The translations under genes were made by a program, and so were the position numbers. Positions 24,505 through 37,900 of a DNA stretch of 64,000 bases are shown here, piece after piece. Each line of letters starts with the position of its first letter. The stretch's first letter is position 1. Origin of the DNA: Dasypus novemcinctus. Its lineage: Eukaryota; Chordata; Mammalia; Cingulata; Dasypodidae. The stretch spans positions 176,619,216 through 176,683,215 of the forward strand of contig NC_080673.1 in NCBI RefSeq assembly GCF_030445035.2, read 5' to 3'. The notes beneath the pieces are model-generated. The model was not told the origin of the DNA. It did not search any database and was given only the letters and a program-made list of their open reading frames with translations.

Positions 24505-24895
24505 GAATCCTTTATGAACAATGAATAAAGATACTTATTAATCAGAAATCAGTAATTCCTCATTTTTGTATTAGTGCAAATTTAGACTGTAGAAATACGT
24601 GAAATGATTTAGCAGAAAATGTGCTCAATTATTACCAAGAATATTATTCCATAGTAACACTTAACATCACTCTGGAAATTTTTTAGTATTGGGACATAAT
24701 TTTCCTTATTAAAAAAAGATCTGAAAAGCAAAGACAAGATACTAAGGTAAGGATTTTGTCTATCAGAGCCTTGGGTAACAATAATCTTTCACTAATATTT
24801 GTGAAACAAGAAGCCTGGGAATGATACTAAGAATACTTTAAATTCTCTACTTCTATCTCTGTCTCGATCAACAGCTCAATTTCTGTGTAGCAGTT

Positions 24896-25441
24896 CAGCA
24901 TTATTTATGAATTCAAAAATAGATATGGATTGTATTTGTAAACTCTTCTGTTCCTCTGGGCATGATTAAATTTGATTAGAACTTAATTGCGCCATGTCAA
25001 TAGGACTTTGAGTCCCTGTGCCCTTGATGGGTAAGGATACACAGACAAAACTACATAGCAGAGAAGAGAGTGGGAGTTTTGAGCTGGAGCCCGGGAAGTA
25101 AGCACACAAGAGCAGAACAGCTGAGCCCAGAGAGAATTGAGCCCTGGGGAGAGAGATAGAGTTGTTTTGCTGAGAGTCTATAGATGGTCTTATGGAAAGA
25201 ACACAGCAGCTGAGCCCAGAGAGAAATGACAGGCTGGGAAGAGAGGAACCCAAGAAGCCTGAATTCTTGGCAGACATCTGCAGCCACCTTGCCCCAGTAT
25301 GTGGCAATAGAATTTGGTGAGGAAAGTAACTTATGCTTTACGGCCTGGTGACTGTAAGCTTCTACCCCAAATAAATACCCTTTATAAAAGCCAACAGATT
25401 TCTGCTATTTTGCATCAGCACCCCTTTGGCTAACTAATACA
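24896..25441 (+). mobile_element. Solo MaLR-type LTR (same family as the 21.8-24.5 kb element)
   Basis: It begins TGTAGCAG and ends CTAATACA, matching the two-LTR element in the opposite direction, with an AATAAA near the end (about 25370). The flanks ttctg and ctctg agree in four of five bases. Confidence 0.85.
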
Positions 25442-25601
25442 CTCTGTCACCATCCTCATGTCTATAGCTTTTTAACATATCAATGAGCTGAGTAAGAGTG
25501 TAAAAAGCAAATATTCTACCAAGGAAGGTGAAAGAGGAAACAAAAGTATCCTATGGTCAATGCTTCTAATAAAAACAAATTTTCTCTCAATTAAAACAAA
25601 G

Positions 25602-25999
25602 GTGGAGGAAGCAGACTTAGCCCAATGGATAGGGTGTCTGCCTACCACATGGGAGGTCTGCAGTTCAAACCCCTGGGCCTCCTTGACCCGTGTGGAGCTG
25701 GCCCATGTGCTGATGCACACAAGGAGTGCTGTGCCACGCAGGGGTGTCCCCCACATAGGGGAGCCCCATGCACAAGGAGTGTGCCCCATAAGGAGAGCCA
25801 CCCAGTGCGAAAGAAAGTGCAGCCTGCCCAAGAATGGCACCGTACACACGGAGAGCTGACACAAGGTGATGCAACAGAGAGAAATACAGATTCCTCGTGC
25901 TACAGATAAAGATAGAAGTGGTCACAGAAGCACACAGAGAGCAGACAATGGGGGGGGGGGCGTGGAGGGGAGAGAAATAAAAAATAAATCTTTAAAAAA
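25602..25999 (+). mobile_element. DAS-type SINE (tRNA-derived)
   Basis: Full-length copy with tRNA-like head (TAGCCCAATGG and GTTCAAACC), body, G-run (25951-25960) and A-rich tail. Flanking duplication aaaacaaag at 25593-25601 and 26000-26008. Confidence 0.94.
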
Positions 26000-26008
26000 A
26001 AAACAAAG

Positions 26009-29000
26009 CTGTGGGGTGGCAATATGGTCTATTACCCATGTTTTAATTCTGTCTTCTGTTTTGAGGAGTAGTGGGTTGTATGGAAAGAAGCAAGGAATGA
26101 TTTGTGTAACTCTCCCCTACAGAAAATAAGAAATGAAGAAATGATAATTCCCCTTAAAAAGAGCTTCAAGAAATAGAGAGATATATTTGAGTTGGGATAA
26201 TTAGAGAAAGTGTTAGGGAATCTAGGATTGACCTTGGCCTTACACCATGGGCATGATTTACATAGGTTTTGGGGAAGCACACACATTGTGGTGGGGAAAT
26301 AACATGAAGAAGATCCAGAGACTGAATTATGTAAGGCATGCTCAGAAACAGTGAGGAAATATGCCTGACTAGAGTAGAGTAGGCATGGGGTTATTGAGAC
26401 AAAGTTAGAAAGGCAGGTAGAAAAAGAAAACAACATGAACAAAATGCAGAGAATATCCATTTATTCTCTGTGCTTTCATGCATTTTATTATTTCTTCAAT
26501 TAATATCATGTATGTGTTAGGACCAAAAGCCCCATAAAAGGCAGACAATAGGTAAATTTCTCTGGGGCTCTTTGAGAACAGTCTGGGGCTCTCGGCTGTA
26601 CAAACTAAGAGAAAAATCTTCAGAACCAAAATCAGAACTAATCAGTCCAACCATCTAAATCTCTGTGTCTATTCTGACTTGGAGAGAGGGTTGCATTGGC
26701 CGAATTTGGGTCACCTACTCACAAAGTGGATAGGAGACACTAAGACAGCTGTCAAAGGAAAGCTGGAGTGATTTTATCAAAATAAGGGATATGGAATCCT
26801 CGGCTGATAAAAAAGCAGATACCCACTTTTAGTGGCATATCAAAGCAGAAAGATTAAATTGAATGCAGTGTGGATGTGAAAAATGGAGCTGAGAAGCAGT
26901 GCACCCACTCACTAGACTCCTTCTTTATGGGATATTAAGGTCTCTGCCCCTTTCTTCCATGTACTTAATATACTCTAGAGATACGGAGCATTTACAGGAG
27001 CATTTACAGGAACAACCTCTGTTTCTCTCTTTTCTTACCCTTAACCTTTAGCATTGCTGTTGACTGTGCTTAGAATGTTTATCTTTCCCTTGGTTTCTGT
27101 TTATCTATTCTTAATCTTCATTTTCAAACCTCCCCAACTGCCCCATCCAGACTTAGTCACCATTCTTTTTTTTTTAATGTCCCAAGAACTATGTATATAT
27201 TTATCTACTACAACACTTAAAACTATATTTACTATTGCAGATGTTCCAACTTACCAAACTTTTGAATTCAGAGAACATGGCATATTCAACTTTGTATCCT
27301 CAGTATGAGCATAGTTATAAATGTTTAAAAGCTTCTATGCCTTTAGCCTCTTCTGCCAAAGACAGCTTCCTGTCTTTCCTTAAGGTTAGGTCCCCACATT
27401 TTGTTCTTTCTCATCTTCGATTCAATTAAGGGACCTGGAAATAGCCAGTAGTATGGTCAATCATTCTACCTAACTCAGGTAAACCATAACAGGTCTGACC
27501 CCAGATCAGGGACTGGAGAACGTTAATTGAAACAAATTCAAATGTAAAGAGCCACATGTAACTTTTGGCTACCATATTGGACAAAAGGGATGAAAAGAAG
27601 TTTTACAACTGGATGGCATAATAAATAGCCTCCAATTCTCTTACACCTGGCTCTTCAGTTGCTGAGATGGACCCTTGACCTTCTGATATCTTACACCTAC
27701 TGACACAATCTGAGAATGTCCTAGTTTCTTGGAACAGAGCACATTAAATAATGCAATTATTTAATCATAAAATACATAGTTTTATTTTTTTTCCCAGAAG
27801 GAAGATAGAGAAAAGATTCATTCACAATTCCTATTACACTTTCACATTATTCTCTACACCTCACATTTCACCCCCAGAACGTATGCATACCAACTCCATC
27901 TCTAGCTTGTCCCCTCCTGGACTTCTTTCAGTTATTCAACTCTTAATAGTCTCTAAGAACCCCTATCCTAATAGCTGGTTAGCTTTGCCAAAATGTTACC
28001 TTATCCGTCAATCCCATCTGTACTCCTCATTTTGTGTGCCTCTTCCCCTGGATGGCTATTTTTTTCTGTGAAAATACAAGATAGATGCCACTAAAGTTAT
28101 TCTAAATAATGTTTATTTTCCCATCATTGCACATATCACTTACCAAGTGCTGTGGGGTTCTTGTCAGTTTCAATGTTTTACTCTAGCTACCTTCCACTTA
28201 GATTATAACTTTCTGTGAGAGAAGAGAGCCAATATATCCCAAATTTCTAGCATTGTATTTGATACATAACAACTGCCTTATATAATTTTAAGTTGATAAA
28301 TCATATCCACACTTCCTGGAAGAAATGCACAGAGTTAAACCATTCAGCCAAAAAAAGGTATAAGCAATATGTAAAATTCATTTTTAGAAATTTTGTTCCA
28401 AATTAAATTATCTACATGGATTTAAAAATGGGGAGAAATACCTTCAGAAGCCAGAAAGACAATGGCCATTTTAATCCGTGATTTCTCCACAATCCTATTT
28501 CCCTACACATTTGGAGAAGACTTGAAAAATGGATTCACATCTTTTTTTGTTTTGCTTTCTGAGACAGGTTTTCTGATTTGAATCCCAGCATAGAAATTAT
28601 GCTGCATCTTACAGAGTTAAAAGCAACACTTGCATATTTGTTAAAATGAAATCAAATTAGTTAAAAAATACATTTGGAGTTAGTGGGGACATCTAGACTT
28701 TCCTACATAGAACTTAACTATGGTGCTAGTGAAATAAATATTTTCCACCTGAGGCCACCATGTTGGTAATTTCAAATATGTATGGGAAGAGTAATACATC
28801 TGGAAATTCTTTGCTATGGTACTGTGGGGTAACAAGCAATGGAGAGTTCAAAGTGTTTTTTGTTTTTTTTTTTAATGAGTCCCAAATGAAAATAAGTGAT
28901 ACAAATTTCCTAGTTAGCTTCTGGTAACTTTGCTCCAAATCACTGTCCTTATATCCTTTTATATTTGGAACTCAGGTTCGAATTAAAACTGAAAATATCC

Positions 29001-32000
29001 TTGTGTTTTTGTAGTTTCCCCTTCTTCTTGAAAACTTAAAGGTATAAATTTGTGCCTTCATCTTAACTGAAGCACCAAAGTAATGTCTGATTCTTTGTCA
29101 GTGTTGGGCCTGATTACAATAGATGGAAGATTATTTTTCCACCTGTGGCACTGTCATTATAATCGCCTGACTTACATTTATAGTCAAGTGGGAGTGTTTC
29201 TCTGATTACTTAGAGCCTTTAAACCTGTGGATAACAAATGCTGTGAAGCGCATATAAATCCTAAGCAGAGAGTAAAATCAAATCATGTTACACTATTTGT
29301 TTTCATCTTATAAAAGATGGAAAAATAGAAAAAAAAATGAGTCCGAAGTATACCAGGCAATTTAAGGAAAAAAAGTAAACAGGCAGTATATTAACCATCT
29401 ATCTATCTATGCATCCCAGTAATTGACATAGCAGGAACATAGCTCAAGTATTACAAAAAGCATGTCTCATTGGAGGATGATTTGCTCTGGATAAGAACTA
29501 TATAGTTCATGCTGTTCACTCTTTCTTTGCCAATAACCTCTGTAGCCTTGAAGCAAGTTTTCCAATATAGCATTCTCAATTGCCCTTTTCATTTCTTCAA
29601 CTCTCTATGGACTGAGAACCCATACCATTCAACTGAGAATTCATTTCTCTTTCTTTGGTTATATTCCTAGAAGATTTAGGCAGTAAGAATGCCAGTTTTT
29701 TTCTTAGATTAGATATACATTTTTATAATATATTTTTTGATAACCTTACTTCTGGAGGTTTAACAAAATCAACTAGCCCTAAACAACAAACTTTAAGGTA
29801 GAACTCTACAATCATTCCCAGATCTAAGTTTCACATTGGAGATTTCATACTGAAACAATCCAGTTTACATGCAGATGCTCCCATCCACATATGCCCATGT
29901 GATCAAATCCTAGGTAATAGTTTCATTGCAGTGGTCAGTCTTTTTTCTGTGTGGTTATGTGTTACTTACCTCAAAGGATAAACTTTATGTTTAATTTATT
30001 GACTAAACAGTGTTCATATTTAGACTTTATATGAAGCTTGCTTCCTTTGTGCAAGTTTGATTATAATAATCTCTAAAGTTATTTAGCAATATCGTATTCA
30101 CTTTGTTAGAATATGAAATAACTAAAGTCAAATGTCCCACAAGAGTGAGAATCCAAGCTTTTAAAAAACACACAATTTTCCTTGGGATCTTATCATATAA
30201 AGACATCCACAGTTTTAAAATAAATTTATTTCCTCCTAATTCTTAAGTTTATCCATTCAACTACCCATAATTCTAAAACACTTTCAAAATATTCACTTTC
30301 CTATATTGTTTATATAAAACATATTCATTGCATACAATTTGAAAAACATAGAAGGGATAAAGCTAACCTATACCTCTCCAAGAATGCAGGTAATTTCATC
30401 ACATTTCTTTTAGTTTTGTGCATGTGTTTACCCTCCAAAAATGTGTTAGTAGGTATCATGCTCTAAATATGAAATCGTGCTCTATTTTTACTTAATTTAA
30501 TGAGCACTTTACCATGGCATTATAAAGGAAGTATGTTTGGAGCTTTTGATTCAATGGAAAATAGCAAATCTTCCAACTCTAAACTCAGGTGGTACTTCCT
30601 GAATGTGACAGTCTTCTTCTTTATTTTTGTTAAAATTAATAATTCTAGCATTGGGAGGATTGTGAGCCTTTTTCCAGGAGTTTGAGGAGTTTGTACATAA
30701 GAACCTGCATCTCTTATGTCTGCCTTTTGTCAACTAGGGATGGCATTTTTACACAGATGTCAAAGGGAAGGAATGACCACGATGACTAGGGTAACCATAT
30801 AATTTAAGTGTATTAATAATTTTGCTAGACAAAGCCATAAACCAGCAATAATTGATCAAATTAGTATCACAGATTCTCAGTGTATACCCAGGACCACAAA
30901 CTAAAAGCCATGGGCCAAATCCAGCTCACTGACTGTCTTTTGTTTGTTTCTAATGTCTTGTGATCTAAGAATGGTCTTTGTATATTAAATTGGTTAATCC
31001 AAAAAATTTTTTTTTTATTATATAATGTCTGATTTTGTCTTCTGGACATCAAAATCTAAAATATTTACTATCTGCCTTTTTCTAGAAAAAGTTTGGTAAC
31101 CTCCGTACATGCTGATATCATCTTCATTACAATCATTCATCCAGGCATTTATATTTTTCAATACTTTGCCTCATATGCACTTCTCAATTAAATCAAATAT
31201 GAAGCCTGCAAAATATTTTTAAAAATCCTTTTGGACTCCAGAGCATAAATCTGTTTACCTAATAGTTGGACAAATATTGACATATTAGTGAAAATTTTAT
31301 TCTTAATTTACAGTTTCAATTGAAAATTATCACTAAATGCTATTAATGCTGAAAGATTATTTTGATCATCATATTCATAAAACTAAAAGAAAATTATGCT
31401 CAAAGAATCCCTAGGTCCCTTAGAATCTGCAATCTCTCTGTGGCACTTTGGTTATCAAATACTGCTTAGTGTGTCCCATTTGTACTGTAGGATCTGGATA
31501 AATGTTCAGATAATTTTGTTCCCTCTTGAAGGCAAATGTAAAAACTGTAAGTGATCTAGCCACCAACATATTTTATTTCTTTACTTTGTTCTACTACTTT
31601 TGCCCTCACTTTACATAAATATTATAAAATGGTTTAAATGCACAGTCAAATTTTATAACAATCCAAAAAACTGCAATCATAATGTTCTTTGTAATATTGT
31701 ATAAAATATACTTAGAAAAAACTGACAGTGTATCAAGTTAGTACAAACTTTAGCAAGTCTGGAACATGGTACTTTTAATTAAATTATGAGGAATAAAACA
31801 TCTTGTTTTTATCTTTTTATTTAGCTTGCCTATTCAGGTATTTCTTAGATGACTTTTTTTTTAATTAGGCACATTAATTAATATTTTTATTTTTCAAAGC
31901 CTAAAATAATCTCTAGCATTATATCTGACATTACTGTTGATTATAGTCATTTTTCTCACTACCTTAGAGTAAGAGACCATTTGAATCACAATAACATTTA

Positions 32001-33457
32001 ATGGAAAGAAATGAAACAAAAAATCATAAATAAACTCTAATTTTTAACATCAACAGGGAGTATTTGGGGGTATTTTTATCTTTATGAACTATTAAACATC
32101 TTCTATATCTTTTCTCAGCAGGTCGAATAATTAGGCAATAATATTTCTGTGTGGGTCGTACATATTAAATGCAGACAACAAATAAAATTTTCATGTAACA
32201 GCAGCATGATAGGGAAAATAATGCTAAGGTTAAAGGGGAACAAAATGTTTTAGCTTTCCCCTTTGACATTCATGTCCTTTCCTCACTCCCTGCAGCTTAG
32301 AAAATTTATATTCTCTTGGCTAATCACCATTTTCCATGCAGTTAAAAACAAGTATATGAGTAGGAATAAAAATAAGAGAAAATAAACAAATGTAAGTTCC
32401 TCCCTGTTCAGGCTGCCTGGTAGGACTCAAATGGTGATATTGTACATTTTCCTTAACATAAAGCTTCATGTTTGGGTTTGAAACCTCCTTGGTACTTGCA
32501 GAGTTGCTTTTGAAAGGTGAAAATCAGACCAAATAACTTCTCAGATAAAGTGTGGGAAAAGACTTGAGAGGAGGACACAAAGAGGTTCAAAGTCAAAGGA
32601 GTGAATGGAGCAAGACAAAAACTCAATAAATAGATTTCTTTGGGAAATAATTCTGTTTAAAATAAATTTGGGAATGCTACAATTATCAGATCAATTTTGA
32701 TAGTGCTGACAGTTGTGATAATCCAGATCTCCAAAACTAGAGTGATGGTTACCTGGCCAACTTTTATCTCCATTACTTTTCTAAATAAATCAGGCCAGAG
32801 ACATTTAGCAGCAAGAAAATAGGTCACAATGATGTCAAGATTTACTTTTTGCTGTCAGAAATCCTAGACAAATTTTAATTACTACCAGGGAATATTGTAA
32901 AAATTCTGGCAAAGATGATTACCTGCAAATCTGCAAAATTGATGCCCCTCCTCTCAATTCCCACTTTACCACAAGACTATTTTATTCAGGAAGATGGGGG
33001 GATTTCCATTGTTTATTACTCTACTAAATCATACAAAATGTGAACTTTGTGTTCAAAATTTTATTCAATCTGAGAATTAGGTAATAAAAGCAAAGCCCAC
33101 TTTCAGACAAGGGTCATATAACTGTTTCTACAACTTATATTGCAGGAGTTATGTGAATTCCATGAAATAAATCTTATAAAAAGACACGTAACTATAATGT
33201 GTGCTATAAATGTAAGGTGGAAGTGTGAAAAGGTCATTTTACTAAGGTAATCTTCTAAATTACTAGATGGAGATCTTCCAAGGAATGAGAGAAAGTCGAA
33301 TAATCACACTTAAGCATTATAAGCAATACTGTGCAATCTTTGTTGACATTTTCCTGTCTGTCTTCTGTACACAATGTATCACTCTTTTTTGTTTTATTAA
33401 TCTGCTTTGAGCCTGTTTAATTTTTTAATATTTTAACCTAAGAATTCAATTTGAGAA
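26009..33457. other. Long stretch without recent repeats
   Basis: About 7.4 kb with at most a diverged L2 end (27800-28275) and a short TCTA microsatellite near 29397. No coding frame resembling a known protein. AT-rich throughout. It lies 3' of the protocadherin gene. Confidence 0.5.
27800..28275 (+). mobile_element. Possible L2 LINE 3' end
   Basis: C/T-rich sequence followed by TAGATTATAACTTTCTGTGAG and CTAGCATTGTATTTGATACA, which resembles a diverged L2 end. Weak. Confidence 0.4.
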
Positions 33458-33847
33458 TGTGGTGGTTTGGAGTTGGATGTACCCCAGAAAAACATTTTCT
33501 TAAACTTAATCCATTTCTGTTGTGTGATCCTATTGTAAATAGGACCTTTTGATGAGTTTATGTCATTTAAATTGTGACCCAAGATAGGCCTTAATCCAAT
33601 TACTGGAGTCTTTTACAAGAAGAATGAAACTCTGACAGAGAGAGATAAATCCATGGGAATTTAGCAAGAAGCTGAAATTCAATGGATCCTGGAAAATAAT
33701 GGGAAGATATTGGAGAGGGACAGAGATGGTGCCAAGGACCAAGGATTACCGGTAGGTAGCCACAAAACAACAGTCTTGATGATGCCTCAATTTGGACTTT
33801 CTCTTAACCTCTGTAACAAATGTACCACACTAATAAAAGATGTTGTT

Positions 33848-34259
33848 GGGAAGCGGACTTGGCCCAATGGATAGGGTGTTCACCTACCACATGGGAGGTC
33901 TACCGTTCAAACCCGGGCCTTCTTGACCCATGTAGAGCTGGCCCATGCGCAGTGCTGATGCATGCAAGGAGTGCCCTGCCACGCAGGGGTGTCACCCGCG
34001 TAGGGGAGCCCCACGCGCAAGGAGTCCCATAAGGAAAGCTGCCCAATGTGAAAGAAAGTGCAGCCTGCCCAAGAATGGTGCCACACACACGGAGAGCTGA
34101 CACAACAAGACGGCACAACAAAAAGAAGCACAGGTTCCCAGTGCCACTGATAAAGATAGTAGCTGTCACAGAACACACAGGGAATGGACATAGAGAGCAG
34201 ACAATGGGGCGGGGGGAGGTTAGGGGGGAAGGGGGGAGAAAAAAATCTTTAAAAAAAAG
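33848..34259 (+). mobile_element. DAS-type SINE (tRNA-derived)
   Basis: The head has a polymerase III A box (TGGCCCAATGG) and B box (GTTCAAACC). The body includes the GTGCAGCCTGCCCA stretch, then a G-run and an A-rich tail with tctttaaaaaa. Duplicated tgttgtt (33841-33847 and 34260-34266) flanks it. Inserted in an L1 3' UTR. Confidence 0.93.
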
Positions 34260-34344
34260 TGTTGTTAATGTGGGAAGGTGTGGAAGGGGGAGGGGTGGGG
34301 TATATGGGAATCTCCTATATTTTTGCTGTAACATTTATGTAATC

Positions 34345-34854
34345 TATAGCAGTTTTTTATTATTGATGAATTATGAAAAGAAATATGGATTATGTCTGTA
34401 AACAGGTCTTTTCCTCTGAGCATATTCTGAAGTATTGGATTCAGAGGTTTTACTTTTACTTGATTAAATAATGATTAAGGCTTTGATTGGTCCACATTAG
34501 TAGGACATTGCATCCCGGAAGCTTGATGCGAAGGCATTCACAGAGAAACTGCACCACAGAGAAGGGAGGTTGGAGTCTTGACCTGGAGCCCCAGGGAGTA
34601 AGCACACAGAAGAGCTTGGTTGTGTGGAAAGAAGCATGCCCTGGGAAGAGAGGAACACTGAGCTTGGAGACAGCAAGCCCTGGAAAGAGCGGAACCCAGG
34701 AAGCAGATGTTGGCAGCCATTTTGCTTCAACATGTGGCAAAAGACTTTGGTGAGGGAAGTAATTTATGCTTTATGGACTGGTAATTGTAAGCTTCTAAAC
34801 CTTTATAAAAACCAACCGATTAATGCTATTTTGTGTCTTTGGCTGGCTAATATA
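34345..34854 (+). mobile_element. Solo MaLR-type LTR (same family as the 21.8-24.5 kb element)
   Basis: It matches the LTR at 24896-25441 over its length, from tatagcag to gctaatata. The flanks taatc (34340-34344) and taatt (34855-34859) differ by one base. It splits an L1 3' end whose sequence resumes directly after it. Confidence 0.85.
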
Positions 34855-34983
34855 TAATTTAAAGCTCCTTTAAAAATTTAAAAACAAAACAAAAAACCAC
34901 ATGAGCTAATAAATTCTCATTGTTTACAGCAACCCTTTGGCATGGCATTTGCTTGAATAGTCACAGGAAACTAAAACAGAGGG

Positions 34984-37900
34984 TAAAGAGAAATGTATGT
35001 TTGGAAAAAAGATAAACAACATGGAACATTGAGAGTTTAAGAGAAAAGTACATGATTTCATTTTTTATACTAACAATGGCTTTTATGTACTGATGTTTGA
35101 GTATCACCATTGGTAAATGGAAAGCTGACATGAAAGGCCATGTCATCTTCATCTCACTGTGACTTGAGGCAGACTTCTTCACCCTACTTGACCCTTAAGT
35201 CTTTCTTTAAAGAAGGAAGACTGCCCATCAAATCCCATTTAAAAAGATATCTGATTCAAGAAAGTATATGCTGTGCTAGATAAAGTATTTAAAATTTTTA
35301 TCCAAGACATGGAAACAATCGCAGACAAACTTCAGGGTACAGGATCTTCAGAATGACTATTCCTCTAGAAAGGTAGTTTTGGCAGTAGCTTTGTAAGATG
35401 AGAAAAAATTCTGTCAACCCACTAACATTTATTCAAAATATTTTATTTTCTTTTTAAGTAAAAAAAAAAAGTTTCTTTTTATGATTGAGGGAATGGAGAT
35501 GAGAAGTTGCTTGCTTAAATGTACTGAAAAAGATTAAATAGAATAGTTTTTTAAAAATAAAAAGATAATAAATACTTGAAAGAAACACTGAAAGTAAAGA
35601 AAGTCCAAGAAAAGAAAAAGTGAGTTACTAAAAGATTCTATTTTTGTTTCAATGTTTTTCTTGACTTTGTATACAGTATGTATGATTTTTGTCTCATTGA
35701 ATATTTTCCTATTTGTCATTAATTTGTAGTAAAAATAAATATTTCCTTTATAAAGATAGATTTTGGCTTAGAATTATTTTATCATAAAGGTGAAATTACT
35801 CTAGATATCCCTGAAAAGATCAGTCTCTATATTAATTTAAGTCCTACTGTAAACTTAAGGTTTTAAAGCCATCTAGGAAATCTTAGGAATTATTTGATGA
35901 AACAGAAGAATCCAAGTTCCATGCCGTTATAAAGCAGAGTAAGGGACAGTTATGCACAGTATCCCCAAATCAACAATTATTGCAGCAGCATCTCCCGTAT
36001 TCTATCTTACCTAACAAGAACTGAACCATTTTAAATCAAACTGATACATACATTCATTCACTTCTCGTCCAATCAAAACTGAATTACCTGTCAACAGACT
36101 TACAAGTGTGAAACCATTTGACCATGTTATATTTTAATTTGCAGAGACAAAAATGACAAGCAATTTATTTACATAAAACTGTACAAAAGCAAATTAAATT
36201 ATGTAAAGTATTTCATAAATAGTTGGACGAGTGTTTAATACATTTTGCCATGTTTAGCATAGTTGCGTGCATAGTGACTCAATAAACGATGATAAATTGT
36301 TCTCTGCTTCACTATCAACATCCAAGTAGCAGAACAATAGTCAATGGTTAACATTACAAACAGATCGTACCACATTGAATGCAAGTGCTTTAAAATGTAG
36401 GAAAAGTTGCCTGAAAGTAAACCCCAGGTAGCTGGAAAAAAAAGGATGCCTTCTGCCAGATGTTATATGTTCTTCTTCCCAGGTCACAATTAGCAAGCTT
36501 TACTATATTTATGATCTTCTTCATTTCTTTTTTTCTTTCCTCAAGGACACATTGTGTGTGTATGCATATATATTTATGTATACATATATACCTCTCTGAT
36601 ACCATATTCCTAAAAGTATTTTAGGTCTTCAGATTTCTCATGACTATTTTATGTCAGCTCTTTGATTCTTGGCAGTTTCTTCTGGCCTGTGTGTTTTATT
36701 TTACCTCCTTCTAAGATAGCTTCCTAGGGTAGCCTTTCAGTCAAACATCTTTAGTACCGTCTTAGTTTCTCCTACCATAAAAATAATACCTCCCTTGTTT
36801 TCTGAAACTCAGTCAGCAGGCCAGTAAAAACAAACAGAAATAATATCTGGAGGTTCAGAAAGAGCATTAGTTTCTAGACTGAAGCTACAGATGTTTTAAT
36901 ACATGTAAATTTATATAGTTACTCAATTTATAAATGTGTCCTAATGTATCATGCATGCAAAGGTCATTTGAGATTCTTGTGTACAGAAAACAAGTGTGGT
37001 TTATATACTATACAACCAAAATGAAACAGCAGCTAAAATAAAAACAACAAAGAAAAAAAGAATACAAATTCTAAAATCAATATTTTTAACTTGCAAAATG
37101 GACTGATTTCACCCCTGATAGTATCTCTCTGTTACTATTAGAATAAAATAGCCTTCTAGTCAGATTTAAGCAGCCCATATTAATGCATTAATTTTGCTTT
37201 ATGAATGAACAATATTTAAGACTGGTCTATTATCTGAGTTTGCCAGAAGAAGGCAAATTTTTAATATATTATTTATTATTTTCAGAAAATAAACATGGAT
37301 AAATATACAGGATCAAAAAAGTTGGGAATAGCCCATTTCCCCTCATTGTCCAAACCCAACAACCGTTTTTTTACCATAACAACAGGTATAAAAGGCACAG
37401 TTGCTTATTTTGCATTCACTCATTTATTTATTTTTTTGTTTCTTTTCATTGATTTTTTTCAAAAGCACTCTATATATGGAGTGGCACCAGATTTAACCTA
37501 TTGAAAATAAAAGTCATACAAACACAAAATATATTTCTGTGTCATGCCATCTCATTATATAATAAACATGTTATGATAGCTAATTCTACTAGAATTACTG
37601 CAAATACTTACAGTACACTGAATTTTATTCTTTCACACCCATTTTAGTTCTAAGAAAGGCTCACAGGTTAAATGACAATGGCATGGCTGTCTCGCATGTG
37701 GTGCAAATGTCAGTGAATGAATGTTGATCCAATTAATCCAAAGGTTTGGTATGACCCGTAGAAGCTTTATAGATAACAGAAAGATTTAAAGATAGAGTGA
37801 AATGAGCTATCTAGTGGCTTCAAGTGTCTAATGAAAGGAAAAAAAGAAAAATGTGTTTTAAAATAAAGCAGTTTGTTGAACATCTGTGTTATGCAATCAA

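Larger units (their letters stand above)
33811..34897 (+). mobile_element. L1 3' end interrupted by a SINE and an LTR
   Basis: Three separate pieces (33811-33847, 34260-34344 and about 34855-34897) join into one L1 3' end that matches 53406-53556: first tgtaacaaatgtaccac, then the G-rich run and the ctatattttt stretch, last the taatttaaagctcc tail with A-rich sequence. The gaps are filled by a DAS SINE (33848-34259) and an LTR (34345-34854). The whole L1 piece sits inside another LTR. Confidence 0.82.
33458..34978 (+). mobile_element. Solo MaLR-type LTR split by later insertions
   Basis: The left part (33458-33810) runs from TGTGGTGGTTTGGAG to the ATTTGGACTTTCTC segment. The right part (about 34898-34978) has GCTAATAAATTCTCATTG and ends CTAAAACA. 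Joined, they match the LTR at 419-897. The filling is an L1 3' end with its own SINE and LTR. Confidence 0.82.

Noticed and set aside
25472..25925. Overlapping frames of 86-130 codons
   Set aside because: All arise from DAS SINEs. Similar frames at 33900-34401 and 55252-55814 show the same repeated peptides.
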